Source: Cellulomonas sp. C5510
GTDB taxonomy: Bacteria; Actinomycetota; Actinomycetes; Actinomycetales; Cellulomonadaceae
Assembly (NCBI RefSeq): GCF_019797765.1
Contig: NZ_CP081862.1
Location: 1,178,001-1,242,000 of the forward strand
Direction of reading: 5' to 3'
Length of the DNA stretch: 64,000 bases
A program made the position numbers and the translations under genes. Numbering within the stretch: position 1 is the first letter of the stretch; every line of letters starts with the position of its first letter. The notes beneath the pieces are model-generated. The model was not told the origin of the DNA, made no database searches, and saw only the letters and a program-made list of their open reading frames with translations. Shown piece by piece: positions 45,359-52,612 of this stretch.

Positions 45359-46011
45359 CTAGATGGGGGGTGGCGCCTCCGGGGCGTCGGGGACAGGTGC
45401 CCGCTCGGCGGACTGGCGGGTGCGCTGGGCCTCGAGGCGCGCCCGCAGCGCGCGGTACCGGCCCGTCGAGGGACCGCCGCGGCGCGGCTTCGGGCGCGCG
45501 GGATGCGCCTTGCCGGAGAGCGCGTGGAACACGTCCGCCGTCAAGACCGAGGTCAGGCTCCAGCCCGGGTCGGTGCCCAGGCGGGCGGCAGTCGTCGCCG
45601 CCTCGTGCGGCAGATGGTCGACGAGGACGGACAGGCGTCGGACGGAGAGCTCCCCGCGGTAGAACTCCGCGAGGTCGACGCGGTAGAAGCGCTGGAGGTC
45701 GGCCTCTACCGCGTCGCCGTGCTCACGGAGGAGCGCGAGGAGCGTCGTCAGTTTCCCGAGAGCCCCGCGGCCCTCTGGATCGCGACCACGAGGCCCTCCA
45801 GGTCGGAGACCCTCGGGGCTCGGGACTTGAACTCGGCCCACGCGGACGGCGTCATGATGGCGCGCAGGAAGGTGGTGACCTTGCCTCCCTCGTAGGCCTC
45901 GAGCGCCTCGACCGTCCAGTCGGACGGGGCGAGGACCTCGAGCGACTGCCCCTCGTGGTCGAACGCGATCGGGGTGCCGGCGGACTCGGACTTGCGGGCG
46001 GTGCTGCTCAT
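45359..46011 (-). CDS. Tail assembly chaperone GT-type fusion made by -1 frameshift
   Basis: Full-length product predicted from a -1 ribosomal frameshift: it starts at 46011, follows the upstream chaperone frame to the slippery heptamer at 45757-45751, rereads one base (45751) and continues in the overlapping frame to TAG at 45361-45359. The extension adds about 130 residues (LTTLLALLREHGDAVEADL, FYRVDLAEFYRGELSVRRL and so on), giving about 217 in total. In lambda and many siphophages, the matching G and GT proteins both bind the tape measure during tail assembly. The downstream frame has no good start of its own near the junction. Confidence 0.8.
45748..46011 (-). CDS. Tail assembly chaperone, short form (G-type)
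   Basis: An 87-residue acidic protein between the tail tube and tape measure genes, the invariant position of the siphophage tail chaperone. It contains SDWTVEALEAYEGGKVTTFL and MTPSAWAEFKSRAPRVSDLE, like other actinophage members, and ends ...GLSGN at a TGA that directly follows the slippery sequence. The ATG at 46011 follows AGGAG. The short form is made when ribosomes do not shift. Confidence 0.85.
   Translation of the reverse strand: MSSTARKSESAGTPIAFDHEGQSLEVLAPSDWTVEALEAYEGGKVTTFLRAIMTPSAWAEFKSRAPRVSDLEGLVVAIQRAAGLSGN
45751..45757 (-). promoter_or_regulatory. -1 programmed frameshift slippery site GGGAAAC
   Basis: On the coding strand the sequence is TCG GGA AAC TGA, so the heptamer G GGA AAC has the X XXY YYZ form and is one base away from lambda's GGGAAAG. 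The zero-frame stop follows immediately, and the -1 frame is open for about 130 codons. Position, form and gene context all match known tail-chaperone frameshifts. Confidence 0.85.
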
Positions 46012-46107
46012 GGGTGTGCTCCTGGCGCGGATCGGAGGTGGCTGGTGCGCGGGAGGGTGGTGCAGGGGTGGGGGTCGCCCGCGCGACGACCCCCACCCGG
46101 TCCGTGC

Positions 46108-46644
46108 TCAGGCGTCGGCGACCTCGGTGTAGAGGGTGCCGTCGGCCTCGGGGAAGATCAGGACGGTGATGTCGTAGATCGTCGGCTCGACGTCGCTCTC
46201 CTTGATCTCCGCGATCTCCTGGATCTCGGCGGTGCGGATCGCGCGGCGCTTGACCTTGCCGCCGTCGCGCATCTCGAAGCCGATCGCGAACGTGTGGCCG
46301 ACCGGCAGCTTCACGGTCGAGCTGACGAGGCCGTCCGCGGTGGTCCGGGTCGAGCCCGGGTTGCGCAGCGCGAACGTGGTCTCGTTGTCCTCGAGTGCGA
46401 CGAACCGGATCGTCCGCTTGTGCTTGCTCTTGGTGCGGCGGTACAGGGTGCCGCCCCAGGCGTAGTGCTCGGCGGTCTCCTCCTCGCGCGCCTCGGTGAA
46501 GCCCTCCTCGCCGTTCAGCAGTCCGACCGGGCTCCAGGCGACGCCCCACGCGGTCGTGGTGTCGGTGGGGCTCGCGGTGCCGGCCTCGGCGATGTAGACG
46601 TCGGCCCCGTCCCAGAGGCTCGTGTTGGTGGCGTCTCCTGCCAT
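46108..46644 (-). CDS. Major tail tube protein
   Basis: A 178-residue protein. It starts MAGDATNTSLWDGADVYIAE and has a beta-rich body with WSPVGLLNGEEGFTEAREEE, FVALEDNETTFALRNPGS and HTFAIGFEMRDGGKVKRRAI, typical of siphophage tail tube proteins of actinophages. The ATG at 46644 has AGGAG 8 bases upstream. It is the first structural gene of the operon, followed by the chaperone pair, as in siphophages. The usual upstream neighbours (major capsid, head-tail connectors) are absent. Confidence 0.85.
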   Translation of the reverse strand: MAGDATNTSLWDGADVYIAEAGTASPTDTTTAWGVAWSPVGLLNGEEGFTEAREEETAEHYAWGGTLYRRTKSKHKRTIRFVALEDNETTFALRNPGSTRTTADGLVSSTVKLPVGHTFAIGFEMRDGGKVKRRAIRTAEIQEIAEIKESDVEPTIYDITVLIFPEADGTLYTEVADA

Positions 46645-46809
46645 CGGTGTTCTCCTAGTGGTTGGTCGGCCACGGGAAGGCCGTGACCCGGTGCGACGTC
46701 GTCGCGGCTCCCGGGTCGGGGTGGGGGCTGGCTCGCGTCGGTCGGACGGAGCGGCCACCGGCGCACGCGGCGCCGGAGGATCGAGGCGACGGCCGGTGCC
46801 GTCACAGGG

Positions 46810-46858
46810 CGGTGCGTCCCCCGTCGGCGCCGGGCGCACGGAAGCAGGGGACGCACCG
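46810..46858 (-). terminator. Hairpin between the 82-residue gene and the tail operon
   Basis: Arms CGGTGCGTCCCC (46810-46821) and GGGGACGCACCG (46847-46858) are perfectly complementary over 12 bp with a 25-base GC-rich loop. It would end or attenuate leftward transcription from the 82-residue gene before the tail genes. A regulatory RNA structure is an alternative; there is no U-tract. Confidence 0.5.
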
Positions 46859-46966
46859 CGGGTGGCCGGGCGGGCGCTTCATCGCGCTCGCGGCCCGGCC
46901 GCCGAGGGATCGGTGCCGACCGGCCGCGGGGGAGCGGGCTCCCGGTGGCTCTCGACCGCCTCGACG

Positions 46967-46988
46967 GAGCAGTGGCGCGGCTGTTGCC
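46967..46988 (-). repeat. 22-bp direct repeat, copy A (candidate cassette promoter)
   Basis: Identical over 22 bases to 47278-47299. Read leftward it begins GGCAACAGCC and ends CACTGCTC. It lies upstream of the tail operon (tube start 46644). The GGCAAC could serve as a -35 element: CGTC follows 16 bases later in this copy, as in ECF-type promoters. Confidence 0.55.
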
Positions 46989-46994
46989 CCTGGG

Positions 46995-47243
46995 TCAGAC
47001 CCGGCGGAGGTAACGCGCGTCGAACACGCCAGCGCACGGGCCGAGGCACGCGCACGCCGACGCGGCGGGCTGGGTGCCGGAGGCGACGACCGCAGCGGTA
47101 CCGTCCTCGTGCACCGCGAGGACCAGCGCAGGGCCGTCCCAGTACGGGCGCTGGGGAGCGTCCCAGCCCACGACCTCGACACGGTCTCCGTAGCGGAGCC
47201 AGGTCGTGACAGGCTCCGCGAGCCGAGCTTCGTGGGTCGTCAT
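46995..47243 (-). CDS. Small hypothetical protein at the head of the tail cassette
   Basis: An 82-residue protein. It looks like a small beta-barrel: WLRYGDRVEVVGWD, YWDGPALVLAVHEDGTAAVV, with a Cys pair region (SACACLGPCAG) near the C-terminus. The start is the ATG at 47243 with GGGAGG about 9 bases upstream. One copy of the 22-bp repeat lies 35-56 bases before the start, in promoter position. I do not recognise it; it could be the first gene of the cassette. Confidence 0.55.
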   Translation of the reverse strand: MTTHEARLAEPVTTWLRYGDRVEVVGWDAPQRPYWDGPALVLAVHEDGTAAVVASGTQPAASACACLGPCAGVFDARYLRRV

Positions 47244-47277
47244 CGTGGGGCCTCCCTGTCGTGCTGCGCGGTCGTCC

Positions 47278-47299
47278 GAGCAGTGGCGCGGCTGTTGCC
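47278..47299 (-). repeat. 22-bp direct repeat, copy B (candidate cassette promoter)
   Basis: Identical over 22 bases to 46967-46988 and 311 bp away from it. It sits 35-56 bases upstream of the 82-residue gene start, a normal promoter distance. A related split version with 10 more bases between its halves lies upstream of the gene at 34420-34806. Confidence 0.55.
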
Positions 47300-47342
47300 G
47301 GTGCGTCTCGCGCCGCGTGAGAGGTGCCGTCGGTGCGCTGGT

Positions 47343-47371
47343 TTGGCGGTGGGGTTCGGCTCCGGTAGTGT
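47343..47371 (+). promoter_or_regulatory. Candidate promoter for the tRNA pair
   Basis: TTGGCG at 47343-47348 and TAGTGT at 47366-47371 are separated by 17 bases and face the tRNA genes, 112 bases upstream of tRNA-Gln. The match to a housekeeping promoter is reasonable but weak. Confidence 0.4.
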
Positions 47372-47482
47372 TCTCGGTCGGCACAGCGTCCACGACGCCG
47401 TCCCTCCCACCTGCTCCTCCGGCGCCCCCGTGCACCGGCCGGCGCGGGCCCGGGAAGGCGGAAGAATGGCCGGGATCGCCAT

Positions 47483-47554
47483 TGGGGTATGGTGTAATTG
47501 GCAGCACGAGTGATTCTGGTTCACTTAGTCTAGGTTCGAGTCCTGGTACCCCAG
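47483..47554 (+). tRNA. tRNA-Gln (anticodon CUG)
   Basis: A full cloverleaf can be drawn: acceptor TGGGGTA (47483-47489) pairs with TACCCCA (47547-47553); the anticodon stem AGTGA/TCACT encloses TTCTGGT with anticodon CTG at 47516-47518; the T arm is CTAGG-TTCGAGT-CCTGG. The discriminator base is G. CCA is not encoded. It reads CAG, the main Gln codon in high-GC genomes. Confidence 0.93.
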
Positions 47555-47657
47555 CAAGGTTTCCGAGAATGGCCCGGGATCGGGTGGTTCGACGAGGCCG
47601 AGCAGGATGATGTAGAGTATGACCCGGTCACACCGCTGCTGCGGTGGGATCGACTAG

Positions 47658-47730
47658 GCCCCCATCGTCTAGTGGCCTAGGACGCCGCCCTCTCACGGCG
47701 GTAACAGGGGTTCGAATCCCCTTGGGGGTA
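47658..47730 (+). tRNA. tRNA-Glu (anticodon CUC)
   Basis: Acceptor GCCCCCA (47658-47664) pairs with TGGGGGT (47723-47729), with a G-U first pair; the anticodon stem CCGCC/GGCGG encloses CTCTCAC with anticodon CTC; the T arm is AGGGG-TTCGAAT-CCCCT. The discriminator base is A. It reads GAG. It follows tRNA-Gln by 103 bases, probably on the same transcript, and a strong terminator follows. Confidence 0.94.
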
Positions 47731-47736
47731 CAGAAG

Positions 47737-47769
47737 AAAGGCCGGTCGCCCGCGGGGCGGCCGGCCTTT
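47737..47769 (+). terminator. Terminator after tRNA-Glu
   Basis: AAAGGCCGG (47737-47745) pairs with CCGGCCTTT (47761-47769), with an inner CGCCC/GGGCG extension and a 3-base loop. It begins 7 bases after the tRNA end, and the right arm ends in TTT, as in a factor-independent terminator. Confidence 0.85.
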
Positions 47770-47865
47770 CGCCTTTCCCCGCGCGGCCTGCACCCCCCCG
47801 GCGCGGCCATGGCCGCCCTGTCGCCCCCCGCACCGCCCCCGCCCCGCCGCGCCCCGCGAGGTCAT

Positions 47866-47940
47866 CCCGCGAGGTCGGCAGTTCGGGGGCGACGTCGGCA
47901 GTCCGAGGTGCCGATCTCGCCTGGGACTGCCGACGTCGCG
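47866..47940 (+). repeat. 75-bp palindromic intergenic repeat, copy 1
   Basis: This element contains several GTCGGCAG / CTGCCGAC blocks and can form a branched hairpin. Reverse-complemented it matches 51044-51118 over its whole length, by eye at about 80 percent identity. It lies between the tRNA terminator and the end of the IclR gene. The pair looks like a dispersed REP/BIME-like family. Confidence 0.75.
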
Positions 47941-48037
47941 TGCACACGCACGCGGACGGCGTGCGGTGCCGACGGGTCGCTGCGCGGCCCTGCGCGCACC
48001 TTCGCGCGCACCTCGGGGCGGCGGCGGGGGTGCTCCA

Positions 48038-48757
48038 TCACTCCGCCGTGCGGCGCAGGACCTCCGTGAGGCGGTTCGCGGCGGAGACCACCGCGGCGGC
48101 GTGCAGGCGGCCGGGCTGGCGGCTCAGGCGCTCGACGGGGCCGGAGATCGACACCGCTGCGACGACGCGGCCGGACTGCCCGCGCACGGGGGCGCTGACG
48201 CTCGCGACGCCGACCTCGCGCTCGGACACCGACTGCGCCCAGCCGCGGCGGCGGACGCCGGACAGGATCGTGGCGGTGAACTTCGCGCCCTGCAGGCCGC
48301 GGTGGAGGCGGTCGGGCTCCTCCCAGGCGAGGAGGATCTGCGCGGCGGAGCCGGCCGCCATGGTCAGCGTCGCGCCGACGGGGATCGAGTCCCGCAGCCC
48401 GATGGGGCGCTCGGCGGCGGCCACGCAGATGCGCTGGTCGCCCTGCCGCCGGTAGAGCTGCGCGCTCTCGCCGGTGTGGTCGCGCAGCGCGGCGAGCACC
48501 GGGCCGGCCGCGGCGAGCAGCCGGTCCTCGCCGGCGGCGCTGGCGAGCTCGGTCAGTCGCGGCCCCAGGACGAACCTGCCTTGCATGTCGCGCCCCACCA
48601 GGCGGTGGTGCTCGAGCGCGACGGCCAGACGGTGGGCCGTCGGGCGGGCAAGATGGGTGGCGTTGACCAGCTGCGCGAGGGTGGCGGGTCCGGCCTCGAG
48701 GGCGTTGAGGACCGAGGCGGCCTTGTCCAGCACGCCGACTCCGCTAGAGTTGTCCAT
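48038..48757 (-). CDS. ndgR: IclR-family regulator, NdgR-like
   Basis: A 239-residue IclR protein: winged-helix domain (VLDKAASVLNALEAGPATLA, LARPTAHRLAVALEHHRLVG) and effector domain (LRDSIPVGATLTMAAGSAAQ and VASVSAPVRGQSGRVVAAVS). An IclR gene divergent from leuCD is a hallmark of actinobacteria, where NdgR/LtbR controls leucine and other amino-acid genes. The symbol rests on that synteny. ATG at 48757; an inverted repeat at 48770-48790 lies just upstream and may be its operator. Confidence 0.87.
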   Translation of the reverse strand: MDNSSGVGVLDKAASVLNALEAGPATLAQLVNATHLARPTAHRLAVALEHHRLVGRDMQGRFVLGPRLTELASAAGEDRLLAAAGPVLAALRDHTGESAQLYRRQGDQRICVAAAERPIGLRDSIPVGATLTMAAGSAAQILLAWEEPDRLHRGLQGAKFTATILSGVRRRGWAQSVSEREVGVASVSAPVRGQSGRVVAAVSISGPVERLSRQPGRLHAAAVVSAANRLTEVLRRTAE

Positions 48758-48769
48758 AGGTCGATATTG

Positions 48770-48790
48770 GCGTCTCGCTGACTGAGACGC
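48770..48790. promoter_or_regulatory. Candidate operator in the ndgR-leuC intergenic region
   Basis: GCGTCTC-GCTGACT-GAGACGC is a perfect 7-bp inverted repeat with a 7-base spacer, 12 bases upstream of the ndgR ATG and 64 bases upstream of leuC, in a 96-base divergent region. Its place suggests it is the site through which the IclR protein controls itself and leuCD. Confidence 0.5.
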
Positions 48791-48853
48791 AAGTGCGACA
48801 CGGAGAACGGACCCGCGGCGGCCCCCCGCCCGGGCGGACGAGAGGACGGCGAC

Positions 48854-50305
48854 ATGGCCGGCACACTGGCGGAGAAGGTGTGGGAGAACCACATCGTGCG
48901 GCGCGGCACCGACGGCGCGCCGGACCTGCTCTACATCGACCTGCACCTGGTGCACGAGGTCACCAGCCCGCAGGCGTTCGAGGGTCTGCGGCTCGCCGGC
49001 CGGAAGGTCCGCCGCCCGGACCTCACGCTCGCCACCGAGGACCACAACACCCCGACGCTCGACATCGACCTGCCGATCGCCGACCTCACGTCGCGCACGC
49101 AGATCGACACCCTGCGGAACAACGCGAAGGAGTTCGGCGTCCGGCTGCACTCGCTCGGCGACGCCGACCAGGGGATCGTGCACCAGGTCGGCCCCCAGCT
49201 CGGCCTGACCATGCCGGGCCTCACCGTCGTGTGCGGCGACTCGCACACCTCGACGCACGGGGCGTTCGGGGCGCTGGCGTTCGGCATCGGCACGTCCGAG
49301 GTCGAGCACGTGCTGGCCACCCAGACGCTGCCGCTGGCGCCGTTCAAGACGATGGCGATCACGGTCAACGGCTCCCTGCCGCTCGGCGCCACCGCGAAGG
49401 ACATCATCCTGGCGGTGATCGCGAGGATCGGGACCGGCGGGGGTCAGGGCTACGTCCTGGAGTACCGCGGCGAGGCCATCCGGAGCCTGTCGATGGAGGG
49501 CCGGATGACGATCTGCAACATGTCGATCGAGGCCGGCGCCCGGGCGGGCATGATCGCCCCGGACCAGACGACGTTCGACTACCTCAAGGGCCGTCCGCAC
49601 GCCCCCGAGGGCGCCGACTGGGACGCCGCCGTCGCGTACTGGGAGACGCTGCGCTCGGACGACGACGCGGTGTTCGACGCCGAGGTCGTCCTCGAGGCCG
49701 CGGACCTCGAGCCGTTCGTCACCTGGGGCACGAACCCCGGGCAGGGCCTGCCGCTGTCCGGCGCCGTGCCGGTGCCGGAGGAGATCGCGGACGCCAACGA
49801 GCGCGTCGCCGCCGAGCGCGCGATCGAGTACATGGGCCTGACCCCGGGCCAGCCGCTGCGTGAGATCGCCGTCGACACGGTCTTCATCGGCTCGTGCACC
49901 AACGGCCGCATCGAGGACCTGCGGGCGGCCGCCAAGCTGATGCGGGGGCAGAAGAAGGCCGACTCGGTGCGCGTCCTCGTCGTGCCGTCGTCCGCCCGGG
50001 TGCGGCTCCAGGCGGAGGCGGAGGGGCTCGACCGGATCTTCCTCGACTTCGGCGCGGAGTGGCGCAACGCCGGCTGCTCGATGTGCCTGGGCATGAACCC
50101 CGACCAGCTCGCGCCGGGGGAGCGGTCCGCGTCGACGTCGAACCGCAACTTCGAGGGCCGGCAGGGCAAGGGCGGCCGGACCCACCTGGTGTCGCCGCTC
50201 GTCGCCGCCGCCACGGCGATCCGCGGCACGCTCTCGTCCGTCTCCGACCTCGGCCCCGACGTCGCGGTGCCGGACGGCTCGCCGCTGGACCTCCAGCCGG
50301 CCTGA
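48854..50305 (+). CDS. leuC: 3-isopropylmalate dehydratase large subunit
   Basis: A 483-residue aconitase-family subunit that, with LeuD, interconverts 2- and 3-isopropylmalate in leucine synthesis. The 4Fe-4S cysteines are visible in [13 protein letters not shown] and in [33 protein letters not shown] and [18 protein letters not shown] are further family signatures. The ATG at 48854 has GAGGA about 10 bases upstream. leuD follows after 47 bases. Confidence 0.97.
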   Translation: MAGTLAEKVWENHIVRRGTDGAPDLLYIDLHLVHEVTSPQAFEGLRLAGRKVRRPDLTLATEDHNTPTLDIDLPIADLTSRTQIDTLRNNAKEFGVRLHSLGDADQGIVHQVGPQLGLTMPGLTVVCGDSHTSTHGAFGALAFGIGTSEVEHVLATQTLPLAPFKTMAITVNGSLPLGATAKDIILAVIARIGTGGGQGYVLEYRGEAIRSLSMEGRMTICNMSIEAGARAGMIAPDQTTFDYLKGRPHAPEGADWDAAVAYWETLRSDDDAVFDAEVVLEAADLEPFVTWGTNPGQGLPLSGAVPVPEEIADANERVAAERAIEYMGLTPGQPLREIAVDTVFIGSCTNGRIEDLRAAAKLMRGQKKADSVRVLVVPSSARVRLQAEAEGLDRIFLDFGAEWRNAGCSMCLGMNPDQLAPGERSASTSNRNFEGRQGKGGRTHLVSPLVAAATAIRGTLSSVSDLGPDVAVPDGSPLDLQPA

Positions 50306-50352
50306 GCCCCGACGCCCCGACGCCCCCCACGACCCCAGGATCGAGAACCCTC

Positions 50353-51018
50353 ATGGAGAAGTTCACCCAGCACACCGGCGTCGGCGTCCCGCTGCGCCGC
50401 AGCAACGTCGACACCGACCAGATCATCCCGGCCGTCTACCTCAAGCGGGTGACCCGCACGGGGTTCGAGGACGCGCTGTTCGCCGCGTGGCGGAACGACC
50501 CGGAGTTCCTGCTCAACCAGGACGCGTACAAGGCGGGCTCGGTGCTGGTCGCCGGCCCCGACTTCGGCACCGGCTCCTCCCGCGAGCACGCCGTGTGGGC
50601 GCTCAAGGACTACGGATTCCGGGTCGTCCTGTCCGCCCGGTTCGCCGACATCTTCCGCGGCAACTCCGGCAAGCAGGGGCTGCTCGCGGCCCAGGTCGCG
50701 CAGGAGGACGTCGAGCTGATCTGGAAGATCCTCGAGACCAAGCCGGGCACCGAGGTGACCGTGGACCTCGGCACGCGCACCGTCACGTGCGACGACGTCG
50801 TGGTGCCGTTCCAGGTGGACGACTACACGCGCTGGCGCCTCATGGAGGGCCTGGACGACATCGGCCTCACGCTGCAGCACGAGGACGAGATCACGGCGTT
50901 CGAGGCCACCCGGGACGCCTGGCGCCCGAAGACCCTGCCGGCCAAGCACCTGCCCCCGGTCGAGATCAAGGCCGCCCGCCCGGTCGAGGTCGCGATCGGC
51001 CGCCGCCCCGGCCTCTGA
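50353..51018 (+). CDS. leuD: 3-isopropylmalate dehydratase small subunit
   Basis: A 221-residue LeuD, slightly longer than the usual 200 residues because of a C-terminal extension. [40 protein letters not shown] and [16 protein letters not shown] form the swivelling substrate domain. It works with the adjacent LeuC. The ATG at 50353 follows the AGGATCGAGAA purine region. In Mycobacterium the next gene is usually hupB (HU); here a 75-bp repeat and murA follow instead. Confidence 0.96.
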   Translation: MEKFTQHTGVGVPLRRSNVDTDQIIPAVYLKRVTRTGFEDALFAAWRNDPEFLLNQDAYKAGSVLVAGPDFGTGSSREHAVWALKDYGFRVVLSARFADIFRGNSGKQGLLAAQVAQEDVELIWKILETKPGTEVTVDLGTRTVTCDDVVVPFQVDDYTRWRLMEGLDDIGLTLQHEDEITAFEATRDAWRPKTLPAKHLPPVEIKAARPVEVAIGRRPGL

Positions 51019-51043
51019 CCCCCACCCCCGCGCCCGCACACCC

Positions 51044-51118
51044 GCCGAGTTCGGCAGTCCCAGGCGAGGTCGGCACCTGGAGCTGCCGACCTCGCGCGCG
51101 GACTGCCGAACTCGCGGG
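51044..51118 (-). repeat. 75-bp palindromic intergenic repeat, copy 2 (inverted)
   Basis: The reverse complement matches the repeat at 47866-47940 over 75 bp, including the runs CTCGCCTGGGACTGCCGA and CCCGCGAG. It can fold through GAGTTCGGCAGTCC/GGACTGCCGAACTC-type arms. It starts 26 bases after leuD and could serve as its terminator. Confidence 0.75.
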
Positions 51119-51223
51119 AAGGGTGGGGCGGGGCGAGGGGTGGTTGTGGAGGTTTGGCGGACGGGGACGGGGCCGCGCGGCGCGGGGGCGTGATCGCGCG
51201 CCGGCGTGCGTCACCATGGGGGG

Positions 51224-52540
51224 ATGACCGATCTGCTGTACGTCCACGGCGGCACGCCCCTCTCGGGCGAGATCACCGTCCGGGGCGCCAAGAACTTCGT
51301 CTCGAAGGCGATGGTCGCCTCGCTGCTCGGGGAGACGCCGAGCGAGCTGCGCAACGTCCCGCAGATCCGCGACGTCGCGGTCGTGACCGGCCTGCTCGAG
51401 CTGCACGGCGTGCGGGTGGACGCGGACGCCGAGGCCGGCGTGCTGCGGCTCGACCCGACGGACGTCGAGTCCGCGCACGTCGCCGACATCGACGCGCACG
51501 CGGGCTCCAGCCGCATCCCGATCCTGTTCTGCGGGCCGCTCCTGCACCGGCTGGGGGAGGCGTTCATCCCCGACCTGGGGGGCTGCCGGATCGGCGACCG
51601 GCCGATCAACTACCACCTCGACATCCTGCGCCAGTTCGGCGCGGTGGTGGACAAGCGCGCGGGCGGCATCCACATCCGGGCGCCGCGCCGCCTGCAGGGC
51701 ACGAAGATCACGCTGCCGTACCCCAGCGTCGGGGCCACCGAGCAGCTGCTGCTGACGGCTGTGCGCGCCGAGGGCATCACCGAGCTGACGAACGCGGCGA
51801 TCGAGCCCGAGATCATGGACCTCATCAACGTCCTGCAGAAGATGGGCGCGATCATCTCGGTCGACACCGACCGGGTCATCCGGATCGAGGGCGTGGACCG
51901 GCTCGTCGGGTTCCGGCACACCGCGCTCGCGGACCGGATCGAGGCGGCGTCGTGGGCGTCGGCGGCGCTCGCCACCGGGGGCGACGTCCTGGTCCGCGGC
52001 GCCACCCAGCCCGAGATGACCACGTTCCTCAACACGTTCCGCAAGGTCGGTGGCGAGTTCACGGTCGACGACGACGGCATCCGGTTCTTCCACCCCGGCG
52101 GCGACCTGTCCGCGATCGTGCTGGAGACCGACGTCCACCCCGGCTTCATGACCGACTGGCAGCAGCCGCTGGTCGTGGCGCTGACGCAGGCCAAGGGCCT
52201 GTCGATCGTGCACGAGACGGTGTACGAGAACCGCTTCGGCTTCACGGACGCGCTGCGGGGGATGGGCGCGACGATCCAGGTGTACAAGGAGTGCCTGGGC
52301 GGCCGGCCGTGCCGGTTCGGGCAGCGGAACTTCTACCACTCGGCCGTGGTCTCCGGGCCGACCCCGCTCGCGGCCGCCGACATCGAGGTGCCGGACCTGC
52401 GGGGCGGGTTCAGCCACCTGATCGCCGCGTTGGCGGCCAAGGGGACGTCCGCGGTCCGCGGGATCAGCCTGATCGACCGGGGCTACGAACGCTTCGCGGA
52501 CAAGCTGGCGGCGCTCGGCGCGGAGTTCGACCGGGGCTGA
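51224..52540 (+). CDS. murA: UDP-N-acetylglucosamine 1-carboxyvinyltransferase
   Basis: A 438-residue MurA, the first committed enzyme of peptidoglycan synthesis, which adds enolpyruvate to UDP-GlcNAc. K23 in RGAKNF and the catalytic C121 in DLGGCRIGDRPINYH (the fosfomycin target) are present; many actinobacteria have Asp at this site, so Cys implies fosfomycin can in principle bind. TLPYPSVGATEQLLL and TDWQQPLVVALTQAKG are family segments. I start at ATG 51224 with GGGGGG before it, not the upstream in-frame ATG at 51206. Confidence 0.95.
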   Translation: MTDLLYVHGGTPLSGEITVRGAKNFVSKAMVASLLGETPSELRNVPQIRDVAVVTGLLELHGVRVDADAEAGVLRLDPTDVESAHVADIDAHAGSSRIPILFCGPLLHRLGEAFIPDLGGCRIGDRPINYHLDILRQFGAVVDKRAGGIHIRAPRRLQGTKITLPYPSVGATEQLLLTAVRAEGITELTNAAIEPEIMDLINVLQKMGAIISVDTDRVIRIEGVDRLVGFRHTALADRIEAASWASAALATGGDVLVRGATQPEMTTFLNTFRKVGGEFTVDDDGIRFFHPGGDLSAIVLETDVHPGFMTDWQQPLVVALTQAKGLSIVHETVYENRFGFTDALRGMGATIQVYKECLGGRPCRFGQRNFYHSAVVSGPTPLAAADIEVPDLRGGFSHLIAALAAKGTSAVRGISLIDRGYERFADKLAALGAEFDRG

Positions 52541-52612
52541 ACCCCGGACCTGTCCGGGCGGAGGGTCGCGCCCCGGCGCCCCGGGCCCGGGCGCCGCGGA
52601 CACCGGCCCGGC

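Larger units (their letters stand above)
46645..46994. other. Non-coding leader region of the tail operon
   Basis: This 350-base stretch lies upstream of the tail tube gene. It holds a perfect 12-bp inverted repeat (46810-46821 with 46847-46858, loop 25 bases), probably a terminator for the small gene at 46995-47243 or a structured leader, and one copy of a 22-bp repeat at 46967-46988. No supported gene is present on either strand. Where phages carry head-tail connector genes, there is only this leader. Confidence 0.55.

Noticed and set aside
45359..45751. A separate gene for the downstream chaperone frame
   Set aside because: There is no good start codon with ribosome site near 45750, whereas a canonical GGGAAAC slippery site joins it to the upstream frame.
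36450..46644. Contractile (R-type) tailocin or eCIS
   Set aside because: No sheath, baseplate gp25/J-like spike or ClpV-type ATPase is visible; tape measure, Dit and frameshifted chaperone are of siphophage type.
33455..47243. Complete active prophage
   Set aside because: No integrase, excisionase, terminase, portal, capsid or replication gene and no att-like duplication next to the tRNA genes was seen. The tRNA 3' ends face away from the cassette.
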